Below are positions 24,173-34,851 of a DNA stretch of 64,000 bases, one piece after another (position 1 is the stretch's first letter; each line of letters opens with the position of its first letter). Source of the stretch: [Phialemoniopsis] sp. UDSM-2020 (lineage: Eukaryota; Ascomycota; Sordariomycetes; Thyridiales; Thyridiaceae); assembly GCA_018873225.1 (NCBI GenBank), contig JAEILZ010000001.1:7874001-7938000 (forward strand), read 5' to 3'. Below the pieces are notes generated by a model. That model worked only from the letters and a program-made list of their open reading frames with translations. It searched no databases and was not told the origin of the DNA. The position numbers and the translations under genes are program-made.

Positions 24173-25540
24173 TCAAACCAGCAAAATTGCGTTGAGGCAG
24201 CCATCGTTCTCCGGGTTCTTTCCAGGGTTAGGGTTAGCAATGCAGTGTGAAGGAACGAGACGGGGGACAGGTCATACGTTGGTGACTTGGGCATAGCGAC
24301 CCCATGCGAGCTTGCCGCTTGCTGTGACGATGCCTAGCTCGCTCGTGTTCACTTCGATGATCGTACTAAAGAGCGACAGTCAGTAAACTTCCATTTGAAT
24401 GCCTGAGATGATCCATGCTATCTCTGCCGTACCCTTTAGTTAGGACTGCAACAAAAGTTAGTCTAATATACGTTAACATTATGGTTGCTAGTACTGACCT
24501 CCGAGCTGTGTGTAAAGCGGGTTGTTAGGGTTCTTCTTGACGCCAATGATAGGCAGCTGGACCGTAACGCCGAGCTGATGGTGTATTAGCAAGGGATCTG
24601 TAGTGATACCCTCCTGGAAGTGACGAACCTCTTTGTGGGTGACGTGAGCCTTCTTGTATCGGAGACTACCATATTCTGTTAGAAATTCGGATACTTGAAG
24701 TGATCCATCCTCAGGGAAGTCTTACCCCATGGGCCTGATGAAGCGCTCTGTCATATGGTCAGTAAGGGTCGCGATAGCATCTGTGTATAAGTTGACATAC
24801 CATATTTGACGGGCCGACGAGTAAATTCGGGACCGACGAACGTCTTGATCTATAGTCAGTACGGAGTAATGCCCATATATCCACGGCATCGACTTACGGG
24901 CTTCGTGATCATGCGCTTCCAGCTCTTCTTGGCCGTCTGCAAGTGTGTCAGTAATTGGTATACGAGACATACTCTTGAGCCGCCACATACCTTCTTGCCA
25001 GTGTTGACAACTTTGAACTGTCCCAAAACGTCAGCACCTTGCATCCCGACAAACTCCCCCTCTATGAATCATACCATCTCCTCTTCACTGATACCTCGCC
25101 TATGCATCGAAAAAAGTCAGCACACAGTCCTTGAACAGATCTCCCAGCCCTCCTCGGACTGCAATGACCTACACTTTGGGCAGCGGCACCGCGAACCGGG
25201 CGGCCTTCTCGGAACGCTTATTCTTGATAGACGTAGACAGGGCCTTGGCGGTGTTGGGGGTGTTGCGGTCGAGCAGGTAGGCCGGGACGGGGTTGGAGGG
25301 CTCGGCGTCGTTGGCCGTCTTGACGTTGCGCTCCTCGTGGGCCTTGATGGCCTTCTTCATCTGGATCTTCTCCTTGTGGCGCTTCTCGGCGAACTGCTTG
25401 GCGCGCAGGCCGCGCAGGTTCTGCGCCTTTTCCGAGACGTCGTGGCCCTCGCGCGCCGCCCGCTTGCGCTGCCGCTCGGCGTGGTCGAGGCGGCGGCCGT
25501 GCAGGCGCCGCCAGCGGTCCATGTACTCGTTCTGCGGCAT
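24173..25540 (-). CDS. NSA2: Ribosome biogenesis protein NSA2 (pre-60S factor), eleven exons
   Basis: Nucleolar/nuclear factor of pre-60S particles required for 27S pre-rRNA processing; related at its C-terminus to eS8. Exons (minus): 25540..25173, 25099..25075, 25017..24991, 24936..24898, 24849..24801, 24747..24726, 24665..24629, 24574..24499, 24445..24433, 24365..24278, 24217..24173. They total 789 nt, 262 aa, matching the yeast length. Joined text fits the family throughout: [98 protein letters not shown]. The ninth exon is just 13 nt. The last intron must be removed, otherwise the protein ends after QVTNV. All ten introns are 48-73 nt. Confidence 0.97.
24224..24237 (+). repeat. Two telomere-type TTAGGG units inside an intron
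   Basis: AGGGTTAGGGTTAG on the plus strand (CTAACCCTAACCCT on the minus strand) lies in the last intron of NSA2. In the transcript it supplies CTAAC branch-point-like words just before the acceptor, which may explain its presence without any telomeric history. Confidence 0.7.
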
Positions 25541-26409
25541 CTTGGTGTCGGTGGTCTTTCCTGTCGACGGAGGTGTGAGGGGTTGGTGTTATATGTCTCC
25601 TCTGGGTGCCGTCGGCTTGGAGAGGTGAAGAGTGCAGAGGCCGGCTGAACGTCTATCGTGATTGAGGTGGCGCTTATCGCAATGAATCTCGACTCGACCC
25701 TGCACTGATAGCGAAGAAATTTTGGTGGGGCGGAAAATCGGAAGGACCGACCCCACGTCTCTAGTGCCAGCCTGAGACTGGGCTGGACTGGCCTGTGCTG
25801 CCCTGGCAGGTAGGTGCCAAGATTAATTGATTGATTGGTTCAATTTGATGTTGCCTTATTAGTGCTTCATGTTTCGGTAGGTAGCCCTCCCCAGAGTTGT
25901 TGCATCCATCATCGTCATGTAGCCGGGCATGGCATGGATGCGACCTTCCCGGTGGACGAGATCCGGAATCCCAAGATGTTCCCGAACGTGGATCTCGCCT
26001 CTCTCCGTCGAGATCTATCATCATTGTGCCGAGTACACCTCTAGATGCACCATTGGCCCCAGTGCGCCCACGCCGTATCACTTTAATTGGTGCGGTTGAC
26101 CAGGTCTACTATTTTCCGGGAAGACGTCCCTGACAAGCGGGGGACGCGAACCCGGAACGACAACATATCGACGGCGGCCTACGTCCCGTTATTGCAGCTT
26201 TTGGGAGCGTAGAGTGTACCGAGTGGTCCAAGCCGCACCACAATTACCAGCAATGATGCAGCCTTTCCGAGACGGGCCGAACTGTGGTCACGACTCTCGG
26301 GGACTCAGGTTTGAGCATCTGGATAGGTATTTCAAGGCCGGCAAGGTGCCTCGCCTCTGTCCCATAATGTTCATCCCACTGCCACGCCCGATTACAAGCC
26401 CAACAAATC
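25541..26409. promoter_or_regulatory. Divergent upstream region of NSA2 and the GH53 galactanase
   Basis: About 870 bp between divergent starts. A GCGGGG hexamer at about 26137-26142 fits the CreA/Cre1 carbon-catabolite consensus (SYGGRG). This would be in keeping with control of a plant-polysaccharide enzyme, but single matches are common by chance. No gene is seen. Confidence 0.4.
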
Positions 26410-27459
26410 ATGAAGCTGTTTGCATTGTTTAGTCTTTTCGCCCTGTCCGGCGTGCAGGCCGCCCTACAGTACAAGGGCGTGGACTGGTCCTCACTGATCG
26501 TGGAGGAGAGGGCCGTTGTCCAGTACAAGACGGCCAGCGGGTCGGCCTCCAAGCTGGAGAACATCTTGAGTGGCAGTGGTGTCAACACAGTCCGCCAGCG
26601 TGTGTGGGTGAACCCATCCAATGGCGACTACAACATGAAGTACAACATCGACCTGGCCAAGCGGGCCAAGGCCGCCGGCCTCGGCGTGTACGTCGACTTT
26701 CATTACTCGGACACATGGGCCGACCCGGGCCACCAGTCGACGCCGTCCGGCTGGCCCAGCAACGTCGACGACCTCGCCTGGAAGCTGTACAACTACACCC
26801 TCGACGCCTGCAACCAGTTCCAGAGCAACGGCGTCCAGCCGACCATCGTCTCGATCGGCAACGAGATCACGGCCGGCCTGCTCTGGCCGACAGGCTCGAC
26901 CAAGTCATGGGCCAACATTGCCAAGCTGCTGCACTCGGCCGCGTGGGGCGTCAAGGACTCGTCGCTGAGCCCCAAGCCCCGGATCATGGTCCACATCGAC
27001 AACGGGTGGAACTGGGGCACCCAGGAGTACTTTTACAAAAACGTACTCGGCCAGGGGTCTTTTACTACCGACGACTTCGACATGATGGGCGTCTCGTATT
27101 ACCCCTTCTACAACCCGAGCGCCACCCTCGCGAGCCTCAAGTCGTCGCTCAACAACATGGCCAACGCCTGGGGCAAAGAGCTCGTCGTCGCCGAGACCGA
27201 CTGGCCGACATCGTGCCCCTCGCCCCGATATGCGTTCCCGAGCGACGCCAAGAGCATCCCTTTCACGGCGGCAGGCCAGGCCCAGTGGATCAAGGCCGTC
27301 GCCGACATCGTCGCTGGCGTCAAGAATGGCAAGGGCCTTTTCTACTGGGAGCCGGCTTGGATCCACAACGCCAATCTGGGCTCGTCGTGTGCCGACAACT
27401 GCATGTTCTCGCAGTCGGGCCAGGCGCTGTCGAGTATGTCGGTGTTTTCCAGCATCTAG
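26410..27459 (+). CDS. Secreted arabinogalactan endo-beta-1,4-galactanase (GH53)
   Basis: Extracellular enzyme cleaving beta-1,4-galactan side chains of pectin (type I arabinogalactan). Single exon, 349 aa. The signal peptide MKLFALFSLFALSGVQA is followed directly by the mature-type start ALQYKGVDWSSL. The GH53 TIM-barrel landmarks are all present: RQRVWVNPSNGDYN, YVDFHYSDTWADPGHQ, acid/base Glu152 in SIGNEITAGLLWP, VSYYPFYNP, nucleophile Glu262 in VVAETDWPTSCP, and a C-terminal FYWEPAWI followed by a CADNC cysteine loop. It ends without a carbohydrate-binding module. Likely induced by plant material and repressed by glucose (inferred). Confidence 0.97.
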   Translation: MKLFALFSLFALSGVQAALQYKGVDWSSLIVEERAVVQYKTASGSASKLENILSGSGVNTVRQRVWVNPSNGDYNMKYNIDLAKRAKAAGLGVYVDFHYSDTWADPGHQSTPSGWPSNVDDLAWKLYNYTLDACNQFQSNGVQPTIVSIGNEITAGLLWPTGSTKSWANIAKLLHSAAWGVKDSSLSPKPRIMVHIDNGWNWGTQEYFYKNVLGQGSFTTDDFDMMGVSYYPFYNPSATLASLKSSLNNMANAWGKELVVAETDWPTSCPSPRYAFPSDAKSIPFTAAGQAQWIKAVADIVAGVKNGKGLFYWEPAWIHNANLGSSCADNCMFSQSGQALSSMSVFSSI

Positions 27460-27684
27460 TTTGCTGAGGGTGTTTCAATCTCCAAGTTTAACTAGTGACG
27501 AAGCATAACATTTGTTGCTTGGTTTGGGCTTAAGGACCAAGAACCTCGCAGAGGTCATCGCAAACACTTTTGCATATTTTACAATAGTGAGCAAATGGTA
27601 TTCGTACAACTATTATCGATATCATCAAAGAAAACAAATCCATTCTTTTTTAAACCCATGAATTCATTCTTTGCCCTCCTCCCT

Positions 27685-28868
27685 TTACTCGTCCGAAACC
27701 TTCCAGATGATTTTCTCGCCATTCTGCGCCTTGCCTCGCAACAAGTCCATCGCTCCCTGTGCCCTCTCCAGCATGGTCTTGCCCTCTACTACCCGGTACC
27801 GGTTCGGCTTGACCGCGCCCTGGGCCAGAACGTCCGGCACAATCTCGGGCATGAGGTGGTACTTGAAAAACTCATTCTACCGATTCAATGCGTCAGCCTT
27901 GGTCCTCTCGTCAAAAATCACGGCCACAACGAGAAAATACTCACCTCCTGGTAGAAATACGTCCGCACGCCCCGGACCTCGACGCCGTCCGCCCACTCGC
28001 CGACCAGCACTTTGTTGATGTCCATCTCGTACTGGGCCGCCTCCCCGGGGCCCGCCGCCTCGCGCGTCACGACGGGCAGCATGACGGCCACGCGCGACCC
28101 GGCGCCGGCGAGCTTGGTCAGCGGCCGTAGCGTGCTCTCCTGCGACCCGATGCAGTCGATGATGTACGGCACCTTGCCCCCTTCAAAATGCGCGCGCACG
28201 CGCTCGACGACGTCGGCGTCGCGGTAGTCGAAGCACGCGGCCGCGCCCAGCGAGGCCAGGTACTCGTGGTGCCGCGCGCTCGCGACGGCGACAACGTTGG
28301 CGTACCCGTGGTGCCGGAGCACCTGCGCTGCGTACTGTCCCACGCCGCTCGCCGCGCCCCAGAGCAGCACGGGCACGTCCTTGTTGGCCTGGCCCGCCTC
28401 GAGGAGCGGCAGGCCCAGGTCCTTGGTCACGGTGTGGTAGGCCGTGACGAGGTTGGCCGGCACGGTGGCGGCTTGCTGCGGCGTGAGGCCGGCGGGCAGC
28501 GCCGCGAGGTGGTACGTCCCCACGGTGAGGTACTCCTGGTGGGCCTTGCGCTCCTGGGGACCAAAGGTGAAGCCCAGGACGGCGTCGCCGGGCCGCAGGT
28601 CCTGGGTGCGGTGGGCCGGGGCCGACGAGTCCCGGGGGCCCATCTGCGCCACCGTGCCGGAGAAGCAGGTGCCCGTGACGAAGGGGAAGGGCGGGTTGCT
28701 GATGCCGCCGTCGACGACGTGCATGTCGGCCGGGGACGAGGCGGTCCAGTCGACGCGGACGAGGGCCTCGCCGGGGCCGGGCGGCTTGGTCGGGCGGTCG
28801 ATGAGGGTGTAGGGTTGGCGAAGGCCCTGGACGGCGACGGCCTTGTGGGTTGTGGGGACTGCGGTCAT
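27685..28868 (-). CDS. Medium-chain dehydrogenase/reductase, quinone/enoyl-reductase-like (ToxD-like)
   Basis: NAD(P)H-dependent oxidoreductase of the zinc-free MDR group; substrate unknown. Exons 28868..27945 and 27876..27685 (intron GTGAGT...GTAG) give 371 aa. The GroES-like N-terminal domain is shown by GEALVRVDWTASSPADMHV and the TGTCFSGTVAQMG turn. The Rossmann fold is shown by VLLWGAASGVGQYAAQVL with the nucleotide-binding AASGVG motif, then FDYRDADVVERVRAHF and IIDCIGSQESTL. Catalytic-zinc ligands typical of alcohol dehydrogenases are absent. The second exon supplies the expected C-terminus (NEFFKYHLMPEIVPDVL, VVEGKTMLERAQGAMDLLRG). Such enzymes sometimes sit in secondary-metabolite clusters, but no synthase gene is nearby. 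It converges on the galactanase gene. Confidence 0.92.
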
Positions 28869-29970
28869 GTTTTGTGTATTTGTGAGGCTTTGAACTGGAC
28901 TGGTGATGTTGAAGAGACAGAATGCAAGAAGTATATCAGAATTGATCTAGTTATTAAGACATCGCAATGTTGGGCGTCGTTCCCATCATTCTTATATCCC
29001 TGCGGCCATGCTGTTCAACACGAACAAAGCCACGCCTCTCCAGTTACTCATTGACATATGTTTTGTCATCCCGCATGTCGCACCCACCCGGGTCCATCAT
29101 ACGACGAGGCGGTTTGAGGTCCTGGTGTTGCTTCTTACACAATCCCTACGCAAAGTTTATCGTAGCACATCTGCACAATCGATGTAGGCTCACACCGAGG
29201 AAAATATATAGCCCTGTGCGGATTTTGGGCGAGTTCTGTAAGTCGGTTCCCCACTTTGTTGGTGATGTGCAGGGAAACTCCGCAAAGGAAGTGCGGACTT
29301 TCGCGAGTCGGTGGCGATTGACGGGCAAGCCACCTGCGGCGAGGTGCGCTAATTGCTTACTTATGTACAAGCCCGGCCCGCAAACCTAAATCTTGTTTCC
29401 CAAAGACTTCCCGATATGGTTGGACAAGGTACCGTTGTCACAGAATTCATGGCGAGAGCCTCAAGCCGCTGACGAATATGGAGCATGCATGCAGTTTTCT
29501 GTTCTATTCAAGAGTGACGAGTTGCGCTCTATGGAGCGGATTACGTAGATGCCGCCAAGATGCGGACCCGGGCGCCGCCGACCCGCATCAAGCCGGCCCT
29601 CGCCCGCTTTTCAACAGGACCGATTACATGAAGTTGGTGTCTGTGAAGCTGCATATGAGTGTCAGAATAGTTGACAGTTTTGGATCAATTTCTACCCAAA
29701 TCACTAACAGACTGAATGACGCTAATACGCGTAGGCAGTGGGATAATCCTGTGTGACCAGCTAAGAATTAAGGTACATCGAGAAGGCAAACCGTCAACTA
29801 CTCAATACTGAGTTGTTACTCCGTAAAAGCCCCCAGGCTACCAAATACAACGCCGAAACGCCCCGCCATAAAACCTATGCCAATGACCTTTCCCTTCTTT
29901 CCCTTCTTTCCCTTCTTTCCCTTCTTTCCCTTCGCATTCCGTTTACGGATGCGAGCGATTCCACACGTGT
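28869..29970. other. Intergenic upstream of the MDR gene
   Basis: About 1.1 kb without a supportable gene. It holds one TACTCCGTA word (29818-29826) and a short minisatellite described separately. Confidence 0.5.
29889..29934 (+). repeat. Minisatellite of CCCTTCTTT (9 bp)
   Basis: Four full tandem copies of CCCTTCTTT (29892-29927) plus partial flanking units form a pure pyrimidine tract. This kind of homopurine/homopyrimidine repeat slips easily and could form triplex DNA. Confidence 0.9.
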
Positions 29971-30222
29971 TCAGAGCTTGCCCGGCCGGTGATCGCCGTA
30001 CGGGCCGGAATAGGACCCGCTGACCTCTCGAGAGTGCTCTTGGTCGTACCGGTAGGTGGGTGGGCTCCCCACGTCCCGCAGCAGCTGCTTCACCCTTTGC
30101 TTCACGGAGCGATGGCAGCTCTTGGAACGGGGGGAATCGGGCTTGGGCATGTCGGAGTAGGCGGTGGCTCCGGAGTATGATGAAAGAGCGTAGTCCTTTG
30201 CTTGGTGTGATGACATCTCCAT
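29971..30222 (-). CDS. Small hypothetical protein, 83 aa
   Basis: A minus-strand frame from ATG at 30222 encodes 83 aa with no signal peptide or membrane segment. The middle is basic and helical (SVKQRVKQLLRDVGSPPTYR), followed by YDQEHSREVSG. The LLRDVGSPPT...YD text looks like real protein and resembles small conserved Pezizomycotina proteins I have seen, but I cannot name a family. An ATG two codons later is an alternative start. A TCAAGAC/TCAACACG-type leader precedes it. Could still be a chance frame. Confidence 0.45.
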   Translation of the reverse strand: MEMSSHQAKDYALSSYSGATAYSDMPKPDSPRSKSCHRSVKQRVKQLLRDVGSPPTYRYDQEHSREVSGSYSGPYGDHRPGKL

Positions 30223-32260
30223 GTTCGGCACGGTATCGTGTTGAAAGGCTTCAAGTGCTTCAAGTGACGTCTCGTTAGGGAGAGTAAGATAACAGACTTG
30301 TCTTGAATTGTACTAGGATGTGTACGCATTTACGTGAGTCTCGGAGGCACGATTGTCTTGTTTCTACACTAACTACGGCCAAGACAGAGGTTCCAGAAGG
30401 GGGGAGATCTCTTCTTGATATAGGCAACCAGGCAGCCAGATTTGATTCCTGTTTGCTTATACTAAATCGGGGAAACCCAGGGTTGAATGCCTGGCTGCTG
30501 GCGAGTCATCCTCGGAACGCACAGATTATCAAGAAGGCTGGATTGCGAGATGTGACAGCCCGCACCCACGACTGGTGGGATCTGACACACCGCACAAACG
30601 CAGGCTGACCCGCGGATGGGCGGTGAGATTCCTGCCTGCCATTGGGCCATAGGCGGCGTCGCGCAAACAGGTAGCAGCACTACTGCAGAGATAGATGAAG
30701 CGCTCGCACGCCGGTGACGAGGAGCCTGGCGACGCAGCCTGAAGCAACCGAGAAGAGATAAGGGGGGCACTCCGCCGCTCTCGGTCGGCTACCCCATACT
30801 TCCTGTGTGGTCATGCGCGGCCGGAAGCGCGCCGAGTGAGTCAGTGGCCGAATCTACCCCGCATATCAGCCGGGCGGCGAGGTTGACACCCGGCTCTAGG
30901 TGACGGAGATGTCGTGCAGGAGACGTGATGTATTGCGGTCATCAATGACAAGCTTTTGTGGCTGATGTGTCTCCAGAATCCTATCAACAGGCCCATATTG
31001 AAAAGGCATGGCCGTGATGTGGTGTCCCCGGTAAACGTAAAGCTCATGGTCAGCGTATCAAGGTCTTGCCGGCTAGGGATGTTTTCAAATAATTAATGGA
31101 CGTCCGGCATGCCTGGGGGCTCATCGCTGTGACTGACGCATGCTTGATGTTTAGATCAGCCGGGACGATGGGCTAATCGGGTACTCAGTATGGATGGGGA
31201 TGAACACAATGGCATGACGAAAGGAGTGAACCAGGCAGCGCGAATTTGTCGCACTGCGAGGTGACATCCGCATTAAGCTTGTTCGACGCGTGCAAGCGAT
31301 TGATTGTCCTCGGTTCGTCGTCATTGGTGTTTCCTGTACCTACCAGAGCTCAACACCAAGCACGCGCACTAGAGGAACCCCTTGCCCTTGCATTCAGCAA
31401 ACGGCGAGCCTCGGCAATGCAAACCGGAGTACAAGCAAGTACTCCGTAGAAGAACGGCGTTTGGCTCTGTAGCCCAGGATCTGATAGGCAATTTAGCAGA
31501 GGGGAACAAAGCTAAAATCGTCCCCTACCCCGGCCTAGAGTGTACGAGCTACGCCAGATCGGGGCACGCGACTTGAAGGTCTCGGCTACGCAGCGTGCCC
31601 AGGTACCCCACCCCCTGGAACCAAGAGTGCTGCCCAGTGCGGGAACGGTGGAAGGAGCCACTGGGCACGCACCCCCCCGTGGACCCGTGCCACTGTGGTA
31701 ATCCACTGATGGGCAGGGCAGATTGGGACAGTACGAGAAGTCCACCAAATGTTTCGCGCATCTTCGCCAGCTGCCACACTATTCCCACTGTTAATCTGGC
31801 AGTGGTTTTTGGAAACTTTTCAGGCCGATCCCCTTCTTCTTGGAACTCCAGGGCTGCCTCTTTTGCTGCTATCTCTTCCCCTCAATCCCAAGAGGAGACC
31901 TGTAGAGCTCTCTCGCTCATCTCGACAACACAACGTACACGACGACACGTCCGTCCGGCCCGCAGCTGCCGCACTGGTGCATTCCCCGTGTGCATATCCC
32001 TTAACACCGACGAGCTTCCCTCCCTTTGGACACGACAGGACAGGGACAATACCGCCAGCGCAATCAACGGCGCAGCGCATACGGCCGTGACGCTCGAGGC
32101 ACTCCTTTCCTCTCTGGCCACCTCCCTTGATTATCCGACTGTCGACAAAATTGACGAGCACCAATACACCTGCTTCTGTTGCTGCTCCCGCCGCCGCACA
32201 CGACCTGTCGCATCCATCCTCCCCAGTCTGCTCTGCGCAGGCACACCCCCTTAGCCCACC
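30223..32260. other. Intergenic, 2 kb, with probable glutaredoxin-gene leader at the right
   Basis: No supportable gene. From about 31,800 to 32,260 the plus strand is C/T-rich and leads into the strong start context CCCACCATGG of the glutaredoxin gene. A TACTCCGTA word lies at 31440-31448. Short frames such as 31595..32254 are unlikely to be coding. Confidence 0.5.
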
Positions 32261-33138
32261 ATGGTGCCCCGCCGGGTCAAGACGGTCTTCCTCCTCGCGC
32301 TCATGTTCCTCATCATGATGCTCATCTACTCGTCCCACGTCAAACAGACCCAGCCGCGCGATACGCGGACGCTGGGCGACTTCTACAAGAAGACCAAAAA
32401 CGCCCTGGATGGCAAGGGCCGCAGCAAGGCGGCGCAGCCCGTCGTCGACGCCGCGTCGGGTAAGGCTAAGGGCCAGATCCCCGTCGACAAGGACGCCGAC
32501 GGCGACGTCGACGAGGATGACGCCAAGCTGGCAAAGGAGATGGCAGGCCGCCTGAAGGCCGCCGAGCAGCAGGCCAAGGACCTGGCCAACGCAAAGTCTC
32601 CCAACAAGCCTGACCCGCCGAGCAACGTTGTCGGCGTCGGCAGCGCGGCCGGCGGCCAGAAGAAGGGCGCCGGTGCCGGCGGCCAGGGCGAGGAAGAGGA
32701 CGCCACCGACGAGGTCACGGTGGAGCTCAACTCTATTCTGAAGAAGTCTCCAGGTAAGTGATAGGGTGGCCATCAGCTTATTCTACGTCCTGTGTTTGCT
32801 GACCGATACCTTTTTTTGCAGTCGTCATCTTCTCCAAATCCTACTGCCCCTACTCCAAAAAGGCCAAGGGCGTCCTGCTCGAAAAGTACTACATCGATCC
32901 GGCCCCCTTTGTCGTCGAGCTCGACCAACATCCCATCGGCACCAAGCTGCAAGCCCGCCTGGGCGAGTTGACGGGCCGCACGACCGTGCCCAACATCATG
33001 ATTGCCGGCAAGTCGATCGGTGGAGGCGACGACATCGCTGAGCTCGACAACCGCAAAACTCTCATCGACAAGGTGAAGAGCATTGCGGGCAAACGCGTCG
33101 CCATGAAGGAGCGCTTCGTCGAGGACGCGGCATCATGA
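32261..33138 (+). CDS. Membrane-anchored glutaredoxin (Grx6/Grx7-like, CPYS active site)
   Basis: Predicted thiol oxidoreductase of the early secretory pathway, facing the lumen. Exons 32261..32753 and 32822..33138 (intron GTAAGT...TTTTGCAG) give 269 aa. One transmembrane segment near the N-terminus (VFLLALMFLIMMLIYSS, residues ~9-25) acts as signal anchor. A charged Lys/Asp/Glu-rich low-complexity linker follows to about residue 160. The glutaredoxin fold is completed across the intron: VVIFSKSYCPYSKKAKGVLL, with active-site Cys in CPYS (monothiol-type second position), the TVPNIMI cis-Pro loop and GKSIGGGDDIAEL for glutathione binding. This arrangement matches yeast Golgi/ER Grx6 and Grx7. 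Subcellular location is inferred from the anchor. Confidence 0.93.
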
Positions 33139-34851
33139 GCAACGGCCGCCATGGTGTCTATTGTTTCGTTATATTGCAGTTTCTTTTTCCTTCTCGGGGT
33201 TCTTATTTTTGGCTATGCACCCCTTCTCCTCCCGAAAGTCGTGAAGACTACTAGCATATCAACGACGAACCTTTTCAACTACCATCAACCCTCACGCCTG
33301 TTGGTCCCATGTTACTATCGCGTGGGTAATGCGTATGACGAACGTTGGTTTAGGATGGAACTTTGTACAACACGGAGCGTCTTGGACGAGGAGGTGTACC
33401 ACGGGGGAGGGTTTTGGCGAGGCAGGGTACGGCGCGGCATCTTGCTCCGTGGGGCTCTATCCTGTCCGGGGTGTCTATGCCCGGGCGGGCGGGCGGATGG
33501 ATGGCATTTTTGGCGTTGGGGATGATTCTGCCTTTCGCTACTCGGAATCGGCATACAGCACACATGTACTCACAGAGTCTGGAAAGAAGAGGGCGCGGTG
33601 AACGAGTGGCAAGCGTTATTCGAGGAAGCCACTTTCCTCGAGTTGGTCATCAGGCTTCGCCAGCGGGAGAAGAGGCTCTCTAGTTGGGTTCGCGCAGAGA
33701 CGCAAAAGATATGGAGGTAATCACCAGCAAGCTCGAAATGGAAAATAATACCCCCAAGCACGTACAACTTTTGCTGCCGTGTTTGATACAAGCGAGTGTT
33801 CGTTTCCCCCAAGTGGGGTGAGCCAAACTCGGGTGAAAGGGCACTTATCAGCCTCTCGAAACTCCCAGCCTTTCTTGAGGCCGGAAACCTTCTCTCATAA
33901 GACACAAACTCATAACAAACGCACCACTTACCCGGCGCCAAAATTCGACGTAAACGGCTACCCACAGTCCGATGTGCGAACTTTTTGCACGCATACGCAA
34001 TGATTTACAGAATTTCAGGGCGAATGGCGAGAGTGGTGGCGGGCAATGAGCTTGTCGAGTTGACGTGAGCGATGAGCCATCAAGGTGCTTGCTTGCCCAC
34101 TTACAAGCGACTCACTCGCAAGCACAACAATCGGCCCAAATGAACCTTTGCGGCCACCTGGGTCAAGACGATATGATCCCACGGATACCCTCATATTTAA
34201 TGGTCTGCTTGTTGGCTTGTGCAACCTGCCAGACTTTGATCCTATCTATCCCTATGAGAGACTGGCTATCCCATGTGACGCCCACACTCACCACCGACCA
34301 CTCTTCACATTGTGTCTCTGGCTACTCAAGTCGTAACGGCAAGCTTTCTACACAACCAAAACCTTCTAACCTCCAGAGGAAGACCTGTTCTCTCTATATA
34401 AATACATCAGTTAACCAAGAAGATCATTTCGGCCTACCCGCTCGTACAGCTTTCCAAACAGTCCTCAACCAAACCGCGACTCTCTACATAAGATAGCCCG
34501 TTTGAGAAGGTTGGTAGTGCCAGCCTCGAGAGACCTGAGGCGATTGCAGACCTTGAGGACGTTCCGGAGTGAACCTGTGGCTGCACAGCCTCCAGCTCAA
34601 GCTATCGTCTTGATCGAGGACGACGACGTGAAGGCTTGCCGGAACAAACACATCCTGAAAACAGCAGCTTCTCTCCACCTCTATTCCCCTTTCACGAGTC
34701 TGCAACTCAATGCTCAGAGTTTCGGGGCGAACAATACGCCGCCGTTGATACCTTGTGTCTTTATCAAATCCAGTCTGAACATACAACGCATGACGCATCA
34801 GTCAAACCACATTCTTTGACCATACATCGCCCCGGAAAAGACAAATATCAG
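33139..34851. other. Intergenic, 1.7 kb
   Basis: No supportable gene. The part from about 34,300 to 34,850 stays partly open in the frame of the next gene but lacks a good ATG before 34852, so it is more likely leader. Confidence 0.45.

Noticed and set aside
26120..26165. tRNA-like T-arm word (GGGTTCGCGTCCC on the minus strand)
   Set aside because: The loop lacks the conserved TTCRA pattern and no D arm, anticodon arm or acceptor stem fits around it.
26410..28868. Secondary-metabolite cluster suggested by the enoyl-reductase-like gene
   Set aside because: No polyketide synthase, peptide synthetase, terpene enzyme or transporter is near; the neighbours are a galactanase and housekeeping genes.
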